Translations under genes and position numbers: made by a program
Source of the DNA: Nesterenkonia marinintestina
Lineage (GTDB): Bacteria > Actinomycetota > Actinomycetes > Actinomycetales > Micrococcaceae
Direction: 5' to 3'
Length of the DNA stretch: 64,000 bases
Assembly (NCBI RefSeq): GCF_025420485.1
Contig: NZ_JAOEFD010000013.1
Location: forward strand, 1 to 64,000
In this document: positions 50,536-58,545 of the stretch, in pieces
Numbering within the stretch: position 1 is the first letter of the stretch
Layout of the letters: each line of letters starts with the position of its first letter
Notes under the pieces: generated by a model
What the model was told of the DNA's origin: nothing
Database searches by the model: none
What the model saw: the letters and a program-made list of their open reading frames with translations, nothing else

Positions 50536-52089
50536 ATGACTTCAGAGCAGACCGGCGCAGAGGACCAGCAGAAGCTCCAGGACAGGGGTGAGAACCGCTC
50601 TCAGCGGCCCACCTCGGAGGCGTTCAAGGCGTTCATGGCCTCCGACTGGGCCCAGGACGACCGCCCGGAGCCGACCCGGGACGAGGTCGCCGACTACGCC
50701 GCCCGGCGCCGCCGCCTCGTCTCGGAGCGCTTCCCCGGCGAGCGTCTTGTCATCCCGGCCGGACCGCTGAAGGTCCGCTCCAACGACACCGACTACCGCT
50801 TCCGGCCCCACTCGGCCTTCGCCCACCTCACGGGACTGGGACTGGACCATGAGCCCCACGCCACCCTGGTCTTCGAACCGACCGAGCCCGGCGAGGGCGA
50901 CGACGGCGGCGACCACGCCTGCACCCTGTACTTCAAGCCGACCGCGGGCCGGGACACCGAGGAGTTCTACGCCGACGCCCGCTACGGCGCGTTCTGGATC
51001 GGCGAGCGCCCGACGCTGGGCGAGTTCCGCGGCCGACTGGGGCTGCGCACGGCGCCGGTCGACGAGCTGGAGGTCGCGGTCACCAAGGACGCCGGCGCGG
51101 TCGAGGTCGGCGGCACCCGGATCCGTCTGCTGCGGGAGGTCGACCTCGACGTCGAGGCCCTGGTGGACACCTCTCGGATCAACACCGGAGTGGACCTCGA
51201 GGCGTCAGACTCGCTGGACGCGGAGCTGACCGAGTTCGTCTCCGAGATCCGCCTGGTCAAGGACGGGTGGGAGCTCGAGCAGCTCCGCGGCTCGGCCGAG
51301 GCGACGATGCGCGGATTCGCCGACGTCGTCGCCGCACTCCCCTCGGCGGTGGGCCACCGGCGGGGCGAACGGATCGTCGAGGGCGCATTCTTCGCCCGGG
51401 CGCGCCTGGAGGGCAACGACCTCGGATACGACACCATCGCCGCCTCCGGGAACAACGCCACGGTCCTGCACTGGATCCGCAACACCGGTGAGGTCCGCGA
51501 GGGGGACCTGCTGCTGCTCGACGCCGGCGTGGAGGCCGACTCGCTCTACACCGCCGACATCACCCGCACCCTGCCGGTCAGCGGCACGTTCTCCGAGGTG
51601 CAGCGGAGGGTCTATCAGGCGGTGCTCGACGCCGCCGACGCCGCGTTCGACGTGGTCCGCCCGGGGGTGCGGTTCCGGGAGATCCATCAGGCCGCGGTGC
51701 GCGTGCTGGCCGAGCGGCTCGACGAGTGGGGCCTGCTGCCCGCGCCGCTGGAGGAGGTCCTCAGCGAATCGGGCCAGCACCACCGTCGGTGGATGCCGCA
51801 CGGGACCTCCCACCACCTGGGCCTCGACGTCCACGACTGCGCCCAGGCCAAGAGAGAGCTGTACCTCGACGGCGTGCTCGAGGAGGGCATGGTCTTCACC
51901 ATCGAGCCGGGCCTGTACTTCAAGAAGGAGGACCTGGCCGTGCCGGAGGAGTACCGCGGCATCGGTGTGCGCATCGAGGACGACGTGGTGGTCACCGCCG
52001 ACGGATACGAGAACCTGTCCCGGGACCTGCCGCGCACCCCCGACGCCGTCGAGGCGTGGATGCGGGACATCTGGGCCGACCGCGGCTGA
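50536..52089 (+). CDS. pepP: Xaa-Pro aminopeptidase (aminopeptidase P)
   Basis: The 517-residue metallopeptidase has an N-terminal AMP_N domain (about 40-200) and a C-terminal pita-bread domain. The five metal ligands are visible: Asp in LLLLDAGVEADSLYTADITR (two), His in PHGTSHHLGLDVHD, Glu in TIEPGLYF and Glu in GVRIEDDVVV. It removes residues before proline from peptides. ATG 50536 lies 73 bp from the divergent PHP gene. Confidence 0.93.
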   Translation: MTSEQTGAEDQQKLQDRGENRSQRPTSEAFKAFMASDWAQDDRPEPTRDEVADYAARRRRLVSERFPGERLVIPAGPLKVRSNDTDYRFRPHSAFAHLTGLGLDHEPHATLVFEPTEPGEGDDGGDHACTLYFKPTAGRDTEEFYADARYGAFWIGERPTLGEFRGRLGLRTAPVDELEVAVTKDAGAVEVGGTRIRLLREVDLDVEALVDTSRINTGVDLEASDSLDAELTEFVSEIRLVKDGWELEQLRGSAEATMRGFADVVAALPSAVGHRRGERIVEGAFFARARLEGNDLGYDTIAASGNNATVLHWIRNTGEVREGDLLLLDAGVEADSLYTADITRTLPVSGTFSEVQRRVYQAVLDAADAAFDVVRPGVRFREIHQAAVRVLAERLDEWGLLPAPLEEVLSESGQHHRRWMPHGTSHHLGLDVHDCAQAKRELYLDGVLEEGMVFTIEPGLYFKKEDLAVPEEYRGIGVRIEDDVVVTADGYENLSRDLPRTPDAVEAWMRDIWADRG

Positions 52090-52098
52090 CCGACGGTC

Positions 52099-52115
52099 CG
52101 CACCTCATCGGTGCG
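52099..52115. terminator. Small hairpin between converging genes
   Basis: CGCACC and GGTGCG pair around a five-base loop, ten bases after the pepP stop and 18 bases before the end of the converging gene. No U-run follows on either strand. Confidence 0.4.
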
Positions 52116-52132
52116 CCGAGCGCCGGCTCCCC

Positions 52133-52960
52133 TCAGGTGCGGGAGTCGGTGCTCTCGGCGTCGACGTCCTCGGCGTGGGTGCTCGAGGCGTCCGTGTTCC
52201 CAGCCTCCGTGTTCCCAGCGTCTGCCGCCGGTGCCCGACCGGTCGGCGCCGAGGACCGGTCGGCGTCTACCCGGACGCCGAACCGGGGTCGACCGTCGGG
52301 CAGATCGTCGTATCCCGAGCCGGTCTGCGACGACGCACGATCCGGAGCGGGCCGCGGTGCGTCGTGCGGGGCGGAGTCCTCACCGGGCGGAGTCTGATCC
52401 GCCGCCCCGGGCGCCGCCCCAGGCCCTGCCGCAGGAGCGGAGGACGGAGTCGAGGTGGGATCGTCGTAGAGTCCGAGGCTGACCACGCCCGCCCCGGGGA
52501 CCAGCCGGCGCGCGTGGACGGCGACGCCGAAGTCGCAGACCACGTCGAACGTGGTGGCGACCAGCTGGGAGGACGAGGCGAAGTCGCGACGCCCCTTGCG
52601 CACGGAGTATCCGATGACGCCGATGATCATCCAGATCGCCATACCCATCAGCACCGCCATGACGATGTCCAAGGGTGTCGAGTCGGGGCTGAACGTGAAG
52701 ATCAGCAGGCCGATGAACGCGCCGAAGAGCGCACCCTGCGCCGCTCCGCCGAGCGCCACCCGAGGGTAGGACAGGCGGGTGCGGATGTGTTCGACCGTGC
52801 GGAGGTCGTTTCCGACGATGCTCAGGTTCTTCACGTCGAAGCCCTCGGAGGAGGCCAGGTGTTCGACGACCTTCTGGGCATCCTCGTAGCTGCGGTACCG
52901 CCCGAGCAGCTCACCGCGCGGCAGCCCGCCGTTCTGTCCCTGGAGCATCGGTGCGTTCAT
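52133..52960 (-). CDS. Membrane protein with general-stress-protein 17M-like N-terminal domain
   Basis: The 275-residue protein has an N-terminal YflT/GSP17M-like domain (GRYRSYEDAQKVVEHLASSEGFDVKNLSIVGNDL), two membrane helices (about 72-93 and 100-122), an 'SQLVATTFDVVCD' segment and a long Pro/Ala/Ser/Asp-rich tail from about 175. ATG 52960 is chosen because GGGGAG lies seven bases before it; 52966 and 52975 are upstream alternatives. Its function is unknown; a stress role is suggested only by the domain name. Confidence 0.8.
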   Translation of the reverse strand: MNAPMLQGQNGGLPRGELLGRYRSYEDAQKVVEHLASSEGFDVKNLSIVGNDLRTVEHIRTRLSYPRVALGGAAQGALFGAFIGLLIFTFSPDSTPLDIVMAVLMGMAIWMIIGVIGYSVRKGRRDFASSSQLVATTFDVVCDFGVAVHARRLVPGAGVVSLGLYDDPTSTPSSAPAAGPGAAPGAADQTPPGEDSAPHDAPRPAPDRASSQTGSGYDDLPDGRPRFGVRVDADRSSAPTGRAPAADAGNTEAGNTDASSTHAEDVDAESTDSRT

Positions 52961-53050
52961 CGACATGCTCCCCATTGTGCCGAACCTGCGCCGAATCCGG
53001 CCGGGCATCGGAGGGGAGTTCGCTGAGAGCCTCTGACCCTCCGGCCGAGC

Positions 53051-53626
53051 TCAGTCCTCGATGAGCCCGTGCTCGACCCGGTAGGTGGTGTGCACCATGC
53101 CGACGTCGGTGGTGTGGCTGGCCAGCAGCGTCAGGGGGATGTCCCGGTCCGCGTCCCCGAACAGGCTCAGGCCTCCACCGATGAGGACCGGGGCCCAGCA
53201 GACGGTCAGCTCGTCGATGAGACCGCGGCGCAGGAAGTCCTGCACGACCCGGCCGCCGTCGACGTACACCTGACGGGCACCGCCGGTCGAGAGGAGCTCC
53301 GCGGCCTCCTCAGCCCCGCGCACCACCGCGATCCGGGGGTCCTCGGTCGTCAGCTCGGAGGACAGGACGATCACCGTCCTGCTCCGATACGGCCACTCGC
53401 CGAACGTGAGGAGCTTCTCGTAGGTGCCTCGGCCCATCACCACGTGGTCGACGGAGTCGAAGAACGTGTCCCACGACTGCGCGGCGGCGCTGCTGATGAT
53501 CCGGGCGTGGTCACGCCCGGTCGGCGGGTCGGTCAGCCAGTCGATGTCGCCGTCGTTCCGGGCGATGAAGCCGTCGAGGCTGACGCCGATGAAGACCCGT
53601 CCGGTCCAGGTTCTGTGGTCACGCAT
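53051..53626 (-). CDS. Dihydrofolate-reductase-like (RibD C-terminal) protein
   Basis: The 191-residue protein is a stand-alone RibD_C-domain reductase: RVFIGVSLDGFIARNDGDIDWL at the start, VVMGRGTYEKLLTFGEWPY in the middle and VYVDGGRVVQDFLRRGLIDEL near 120-140. Such proteins probably reduce an NADPH-dependent substrate, but neither folate nor riboflavin genes are adjacent. ATG 53626 is used. Confidence 0.88.
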   Translation of the reverse strand: MRDHRTWTGRVFIGVSLDGFIARNDGDIDWLTDPPTGRDHARIISSAAAQSWDTFFDSVDHVVMGRGTYEKLLTFGEWPYRSRTVIVLSSELTTEDPRIAVVRGAEEAAELLSTGGARQVYVDGGRVVQDFLRRGLIDELTVCWAPVLIGGGLSLFGDADRDIPLTLLASHTTDVGMVHTTYRVEHGLIED

Positions 53627-53720
53627 GTCCGCGGCTCCGAGGAGGTGTCGTCGTGGATCGCATCGTAGCGCACACCGGCGCCCATGCCGCGGGCCGGGAT
53701 GCGACCGGGGATGCGGCCCC

Positions 53721-53726
53721 TAGACT
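53721..53726 (+). promoter_or_regulatory. -10 box of a leaderless mrp promoter
   Basis: TAGACT is followed by six bases and ATG 53733. Confidence 0.65.
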
Positions 53727-53732
53727 GGTGGG

Positions 53733-54875
53733 ATGCCTGATCCGAGTGTGAGCGACAGTCCCGCCGAGCGCGTCCGCGGCCGCCTCAGCGAGGTCCTCGA
53801 CCCTGAGATCCGCCTGCCGATCACCGAGCTGGGGATGGTCTCAGACGTCGACGTCGACGACGCCGGCATCGCCCGCATCGGGATCAAGCTGACCATCGAG
53901 GGGTGCCCGATGCGCTCGCGCATCGTCGCCGACGTCACCGCCGCGGCCGTCCGCGCGGAGGGGGTGGCCACCGCCGAGGTCGACCTCGGGGTGATGACCC
54001 CCGAGGAGCGCGCCGAGCTGAAGGAGCGGCTGCGCGGCGGTGCCGGCGCGAAGACCAACCCCTTCGCCCAGCCCGACTCACTGACCCGGGTCTACGCCGT
54101 GGCCTCGGGCAAGGGAGGGGTCGGGAAGTCCTCGGTGACGGTGAACCTGGCCTGCGCCATGGCGGAGCAGGGGCTGAAGGTCGGCATCGTCGACGCCGAC
54201 GTCCACGGATTCTCGGTGCCGTCGCTGATGGGCATCACCGAGTCGCCGACCCGTCTCGACGAGATGATCCTCCCCCCGGTGGCGCACCGGGTGAAGACGA
54301 TCTCCATCGGGATGTTCGTCCAGGACAACCGTCCGGTGGCGTGGCGGGGACCCATGCTCCACCGCGCCGTCGAGCAGTTCCTCACCGACGTCCACTTCGG
54401 CGACCTCGACGTCCTCCTGCTCGACCTGCCTCCGGGCACCGGGGACATCGCCATCTCGACCGCTCAGCTCCTCCCGGGGTCCGAACTCCTGGTGGTCACC
54501 ACCCCGCAGGCGGCCGCCTCGTCGATCGCCGAGCGCGCCGGGGCCCTGAGCACCCAGACCGAGCAGAACGTGGCCGGGGTCATCGAGAACATGGGACCGA
54601 TGACGATGCCCGACGGCTCCACCTTCGAGCTCTTCGGCGCCGGCGGCGGACGCACCGTCGCCGAGCGTCTCTCGGACACCCTGGGCGGCCACATCCCGCT
54701 GCTGGGCTCGGTGCCGCTCGACCTGGGGCTGCGCGAGGCCGGCGACGCCGGGGATCCGGTGGCGCTCTCCGCTCCGGACTCCCCCGCGGGATCGGCCCTG
54801 CGTAGCATCGCGGCGAAGCTGTCCTCCCGGCCCCGCGGCATCGCAGAGAGGCGGCTTCCGGTCACTCCCGCCTGA
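53733..54875 (+). CDS. mrp: Mrp/NBP35-family Fe-S cluster carrier ATPase
   Basis: The 380-residue protein has an N-terminal MIP18/DUF59 domain (about 10-95) with the conserved GCPM, then a deviant Walker A ASGKGGVGKSS and LLLDLPPGTGD. The segment after VIENM, where many Mrp proteins have CxxC, reads GPMTMPDG without cysteines; I recall the same in mycobacterial Mrp. It carries or delivers Fe-S clusters. The 3' end overlaps the converging GntR gene by 14 bp. Confidence 0.92.
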   Translation: MPDPSVSDSPAERVRGRLSEVLDPEIRLPITELGMVSDVDVDDAGIARIGIKLTIEGCPMRSRIVADVTAAAVRAEGVATAEVDLGVMTPEERAELKERLRGGAGAKTNPFAQPDSLTRVYAVASGKGGVGKSSVTVNLACAMAEQGLKVGIVDADVHGFSVPSLMGITESPTRLDEMILPPVAHRVKTISIGMFVQDNRPVAWRGPMLHRAVEQFLTDVHFGDLDVLLLDLPPGTGDIAISTAQLLPGSELLVVTTPQAAASSIAERAGALSTQTEQNVAGVIENMGPMTMPDGSTFELFGAGGGRTVAERLSDTLGGHIPLLGSVPLDLGLREAGDAGDPVALSAPDSPAGSALRSIAAKLSSRPRGIAERRLPVTPA

Positions 54876-55596
54876 GCTCGGGATGCTCGGGCGCGAGCGC
54901 CAGCAGCCGCGCGCGGAGCGCGGCCTCGTCCCACTGCGGGTCCTCGGCCGCCTCGCGGCGGATGAGCAGGATCGCGGTGTTGAGGATGTGTCGGTGCATG
55001 GCCGCGGCGGCCGCACCGGGGTCCCCGTTGCGGATCCCGTCGAGGATGTCCCGGTGGTCTTCGATGAGCTCCTGGAGGGACCGGGTCTGCGGGACGGTGG
55101 CGATGCCCCGGCTCAGCACGGTGTTGCGCAGGTCCTCCAGGACCTTGACCAGGCGCGGATTGTCGGCGAGCGCTAGCACAGCCAGGTGGAAGTCGCGGTC
55201 GGCGCGCAGGACCCCGCCGACGTCGTCGCGCGCCGCCGCCCGCTCCATGGCACGGAACCGGGACTCCACCTCCCCGATGCCCTCCGCGTCGACGACGGCG
55301 GCCGCCCGGCCCGCGGCGGGCGCCTCGAGCATCAGGCGCAGCTGGAAGCAGTCCACCACGGCCTCCAGGGAGGTGGGCACCACCGTGACGCCCCGGTTCT
55401 TCTCGATGCGCACCAGGCCGGAGCGTTCGAGCTCGAGCAGCGCCTCCCGCACCGGTGTCCGGGAGACTCCGAATCGTTGGGCCAGCCCCCCGGCGCTGTA
55501 GCGCTCTCCGGGGACCAGAGTGCCGTCGAGGACGGCGGCACGCAGCTGAGCGGTGATCTGTTCTGTGAGGGTCGCGTGGCGGTCGACCGAGGACAT
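54862..55596 (-). CDS. GntR-family regulator, FCD (FadR-like) subgroup
   Basis: The 244-residue protein has a winged helix (GERYSAGGLAQRFGVSRTPVREALLELERSGLV, about 30-62) and an all-helical FCD effector domain with DRDFHLAVLALADNPRLVKVLEDL, DHRDILDGIRNGD and the metal-type His in MHRHIL. FCD proteins sense carboxylates. ATG 55596 is used; GTG 55602 is closer to a G-run and may be the real start. It follows lhgO by ten bases, and probably controls the palindromes at 56839-56881. Confidence 0.9.
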   Translation of the reverse strand: MSSVDRHATLTEQITAQLRAAVLDGTLVPGERYSAGGLAQRFGVSRTPVREALLELERSGLVRIEKNRGVTVVPTSLEAVVDCFQLRLMLEAPAAGRAAAVVDAEGIGEVESRFRAMERAAARDDVGGVLRADRDFHLAVLALADNPRLVKVLEDLRNTVLSRGIATVPQTRSLQELIEDHRDILDGIRNGDPGAAAAAMHRHILNTAILLIRREAAEDPQWDEAALRARLLALAPEHPELRRE

Positions 55597-55606
55597 CGTC
55601 ACGGCA

Positions 55607-56815
55607 TCATCCCCCCACACCGCTCAGGGCCCGCTCGACGATGTGCTCGGCGATGGCCGGTGAGCTCGTCGCACCGGGTGACGGGGCGTTGCGGACGTGG
55701 ACGACGGGCCCGGCCGCGCTGATCACGAAGTCGTCCTCGAGCCGGCCGTCGGCGCGCATCGCCTGGGCCCGGATGCCCCGCGGGCCGCGGCTGATCCGTG
55801 CCCCCTCCAACTCGGGCAGCAGTCCGGCCGCCTCCTTCACGAAGGACCGCCGGCTCAGCACGGTGCGGATCTCCCGGAGCGCGGCGGCCGAGTTCGAGCG
55901 TGCGAATCGTCGGAACCCGGGGTGACGGAGCACCTCGGCCAGGTCGCCGACCGCGATCCGCCCGGGGGCGTACCGTTCGCGGGCGAAGGACAGGAACGCG
56001 TTGGGTCCGAGGTGAACCTCTCCGCTGATGTGGCGGGTGATGTGCACGCCGAGGAACGGGTAGCGCGGGTCGGGGACCGGGTAGATGAGTCCTCGGACGA
56101 GCTGATCGTGCGGGGCGGCGACGACGAAGTAGTCGCCGAAGAAGGGGACGATCGCCGGGTCCTGGTCGTCTCCCCCTGCGCGGGCCAGACGGTCGGACTG
56201 CAGTCCGGCGCAGGTGATCGCCAGATCGACGTCCTCGGCGTCCCAGAGGGTGCGGACCCGGACCCGGCCGCCGGGGATCTCCTCGAGGGCGGTCACCTCT
56301 CGGCTCAGACGCACCTCTCCCCCGGACTCGGCGATGAGGGCCGCCAGGGCGCGGGCGACGCCGCCGTAGTCGATGATCGCCGTCTGAGGGGAGTGCAGCG
56401 CGGCCCGTCCGGAGGCGTGGGGCTCGACGTCGCGCAGCCCGTCCGGGCCGAGCATCTGCACCCCGGGCACGCCGTTGGCCTCCGCGCGTGACCGGATGTC
56501 GACCAGGCGGCGCTCTTCGGCCGCGTCGCGGGCGACGAGCACCTTGCCGCACTCCTGGTAGGCGATGCCATGGGCGTCGGCGAACTCGCGCAGCTCCTCG
56601 ACTCCGCGGCGGCACAGCTGGGCCTTCAGGCTGCCGGGTTCGTAGTAGAGGCCGGCGTGGACGACCCCGGAGTTCCGACCGCTCTGGTGCGCGGCGACCC
56701 TGTCCTCCTTCTCGAAGACGATCACCTCGGCGCCCGGTCGCCGACGCAGGACCTCGGCGGCCACGGAGAGGCCGATGAGTCCGCCGCCGACGACGGCGAC
56801 CCGGAATCCACCCAC
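55607..56815 (-). CDS. lhgO: L-2-hydroxyglutarate oxidase
   Basis: The 402-residue FAD enzyme of the DAO fold begins VAVVGGGLIGLSVAAEVLRRRPGAEVIVFEKE and has AAHQSGRNSGVVHAGLYYEPGSLKA, LIYPVPDPRYPFLGVHIT and the C-terminal GPRGIRAQAM, all LhgO hallmarks. It oxidises L-2-hydroxyglutarate to 2-oxoglutarate at the membrane. GTG 56815 has AGAGGGG six bases upstream. It forms an operon with gntR and is divergent from the TRAP transporter. Confidence 0.9.
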   Translation of the reverse strand: MGGFRVAVVGGGLIGLSVAAEVLRRRPGAEVIVFEKEDRVAAHQSGRNSGVVHAGLYYEPGSLKAQLCRRGVEELREFADAHGIAYQECGKVLVARDAAEERRLVDIRSRAEANGVPGVQMLGPDGLRDVEPHASGRAALHSPQTAIIDYGGVARALAALIAESGGEVRLSREVTALEEIPGGRVRVRTLWDAEDVDLAITCAGLQSDRLARAGGDDQDPAIVPFFGDYFVVAAPHDQLVRGLIYPVPDPRYPFLGVHITRHISGEVHLGPNAFLSFARERYAPGRIAVGDLAEVLRHPGFRRFARSNSAAALREIRTVLSRRSFVKEAAGLLPELEGARISRGPRGIRAQAMRADGRLEDDFVISAAGPVVHVRNAPSPGATSSPAIAEHIVERALSGVGG

Positions 56816-56838
56816 GTGATTCCCCTCTCACCAGCCCT

Positions 56839-56855
56839 GTTGTGACACACAACAT
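56839..56855. promoter_or_regulatory. Palindromic operator candidate, lhgO/TRAP intergenic
   Basis: TGTTGTG and CACAACA form a perfect 7-bp inverted repeat around ACA, 24 bp before the lhgO start. Form and place fit an FCD-type GntR operator (TNGTNNNACNA-like). Confidence 0.6.
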
Positions 56856-56869
56856 AACCCTGTTGCATG

Positions 56870-56881
56870 TTGCATGCAACC
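56870..56881. promoter_or_regulatory. 12-bp perfect palindrome, operator candidate
   Basis: GTTGCATGCAAC is followed by a partial copy CATGCATAATG and preceded by another TTGCATG. The group lies between the two divergent starts, 76 bp before the TAXI gene. Confidence 0.6.
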
Positions 56882-56956
56882 ATGCATAATGGTGTTACTT
56901 GCATCACACTACGCCGCTGCGGCTCCCGTGTCGGCCGAGAGGGGACTCTGATCACG

Positions 56957-58027
56957 ATGACGTTCACCACCAGCCCCGACGCTTCCGCGAGCGGAGAGAA
57001 CCCGGCCCTGCTGCGTCGCAGCCACTTCGGCCGCGGCATCGGACTCGCCGCCGCGGCGGCCCTGGCCCTGACCGCATGCGGCGGCGACGACGGTGACGGT
57101 GACGAGAGCGCCGACGCCGAGGACGTCGGCGACCAGGACACCGAGTTCCTGACGGTCGCGACTGGAGGCTCCTCCGGCGTCTATTACCAGATCGGAGCGA
57201 CTCTTGCCGATCTTCTGGCCTCGGAACTCGACTCGGATGCCTCAGCTCAGGCCACTGGGGCCTCTGCTGAGAACATCAATATGCTCACCGATGGTGACGC
57301 AGAGCTGGGATTCACGATGGGCGACACCAACGTCCAGGCCCTGGAGGGAACCGGGCCGTTCGAGGACGACCCCCGCGAAGACCTCATGGCCATCGCAGCC
57401 CTCTACCAGAACACAGTCCAACTGGTGGCGACGGAAGAGTCCGGCATCGAGTCGGTGGAGGACCTTGAGGGGAGTCGGGTGGCGGTCGGCGATGTCGGCT
57501 CCGGAACCGAGATGAACGCCAACGTCGTGCTTGAGGGTCACGGTCTGAGTTATGACGATATGACTGCGGACTACCTCTCCTTCGAGGAGGCGGTCGACCA
57601 GATGGCCAACGGCCATGTGGACGCCGCCTTCGTCACCTCGGGGTTGCCCAATCCGGGACTGACTGAGCTGGCGACGAGCACTGACTTCATCATCGTTCCT
57701 ATCGAGGGTGAAGCACGAGACGATCTCATCGAGGAGCGAGAGTACCTCGAGGAGTCGCAGGTGCCCGGCGGCACGTACCAGCAGGAGGAAGACGTGGAGA
57801 CCCTCGGAGTCACCAACCACCTGCTCGTGTCGTCGGAGCTGAGCGAGGATGCCGCCTACGACATCACGGAGGTCTTCTTCGAGAACCTCGAGAGCATCCA
57901 CAACTCCCACGCCGCCGCCGAGGAGATCGAGCTGGAGAACGCCGCGGAGGGCCTCACCGTCCCGCTGCACCCGGGTGCGGAGCGGTACCTCGAGGAGAAC
58001 GACGTGGACGTCTCCGGCGACGAGTGA
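56957..58027 (+). CDS. TAXI-family TRAP transporter solute-binding lipoprotein
   Basis: The 356-residue protein has a signal peptide with lipobox LTAC (about 36-39), an acidic linker, then the TAXI fold: FLTVATGGSSGVYYQIGATLADLL, AENINMLTDGDAELGF, LEGSRVAVGDVGSGTE and FEEAVDQMANGHVDAAF. TAXI proteins bind dicarboxylates or other acids. ATG 56957 is used. The central part of the gene (about 57140-57750) uses more A/T-ending codons than its ends. Confidence 0.92.
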   Translation: MTFTTSPDASASGENPALLRRSHFGRGIGLAAAAALALTACGGDDGDGDESADAEDVGDQDTEFLTVATGGSSGVYYQIGATLADLLASELDSDASAQATGASAENINMLTDGDAELGFTMGDTNVQALEGTGPFEDDPREDLMAIAALYQNTVQLVATEESGIESVEDLEGSRVAVGDVGSGTEMNANVVLEGHGLSYDDMTADYLSFEEAVDQMANGHVDAAFVTSGLPNPGLTELATSTDFIIVPIEGEARDDLIEEREYLEESQVPGGTYQQEEDVETLGVTNHLLVSSELSEDAAYDITEVFFENLESIHNSHAAAEEIELENAAEGLTVPLHPGAERYLEENDVDVSGDE

Positions 58028-58545
58028 GGCTCGGGCCTCCTGTGACCCACTATCCTGAGCCCCTCGGGCTGAGCAGGCGGCTGCTGCTGCGCCGAACAGG
58101 CGTCGCGGCGGCCGCCGCTCTGGGGGCGGCGGTCACAGGATGCACCGCCGTCGGCCTCACCCGAGGCCAACTGGTCTGCCGACATCAGCGCACCGAGGAG
58201 GTCTACGCCCAGGTCCCGCTGGAGTCCGGCATGCTGCTGACCCACTCGTGGCTCCACTCCATCGAGCGCACCCGATGGACCGACACCTACCGCTGCGACC
58301 GCGGCGGTCTCACGCTGATCCGCACCGAGTTCGAGTCCTACGGCGCCGGGATGCCGATGGACGAGGGCGAGGTCCGCATCGAGGACGGCCGCGTCGTGAT
58401 CACTGAGATCGACCGTCCCTTCGAGGCGGTCCGGTGGATCCATTCCCACGACGTCGACTATCGGATCGGCATCGACGGCGACGAATCGCTGATCGAGGCC
58501 GAGTCCCTCCCCCATCGCGAACCATTGGAGCTGAGACCGCTATGA
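58024..58545 (+). CDS. DUF1850 lipoprotein of the TRAP system
   Basis: The 173-residue protein has an Arg-rich signal (SRRLLLRR), a hydrophobic stretch and lipobox VTGC (about 37-40), then a DUF1850 domain with LTHSWLHSIERTRWTDTY and IHSHDVDYRI. DUF1850 genes often sit between TAXI and permease genes; the role is unknown. GTG 58024 overlaps the TAXI stop as GTGA, and its own stop overlaps the permease ATG. Confidence 0.85.
   Translation: MRLGPPVTHYPEPLGLSRRLLLRRTGVAAAAALGAAVTGCTAVGLTRGQLVCRHQRTEEVYAQVPLESGMLLTHSWLHSIERTRWTDTYRCDRGGLTLIRTEFESYGAGMPMDEGEVRIEDGRVVITEIDRPFEAVRWIHSHDVDYRIGIDGDESLIEAESLPHREPLELRPL

Noticed and set aside
54560..54640. Loss of the Mrp CxxC motif as a defect
   Set aside because: As I recall, actinobacterial Mrp proteins commonly lack these cysteines, so it is lineage normal.
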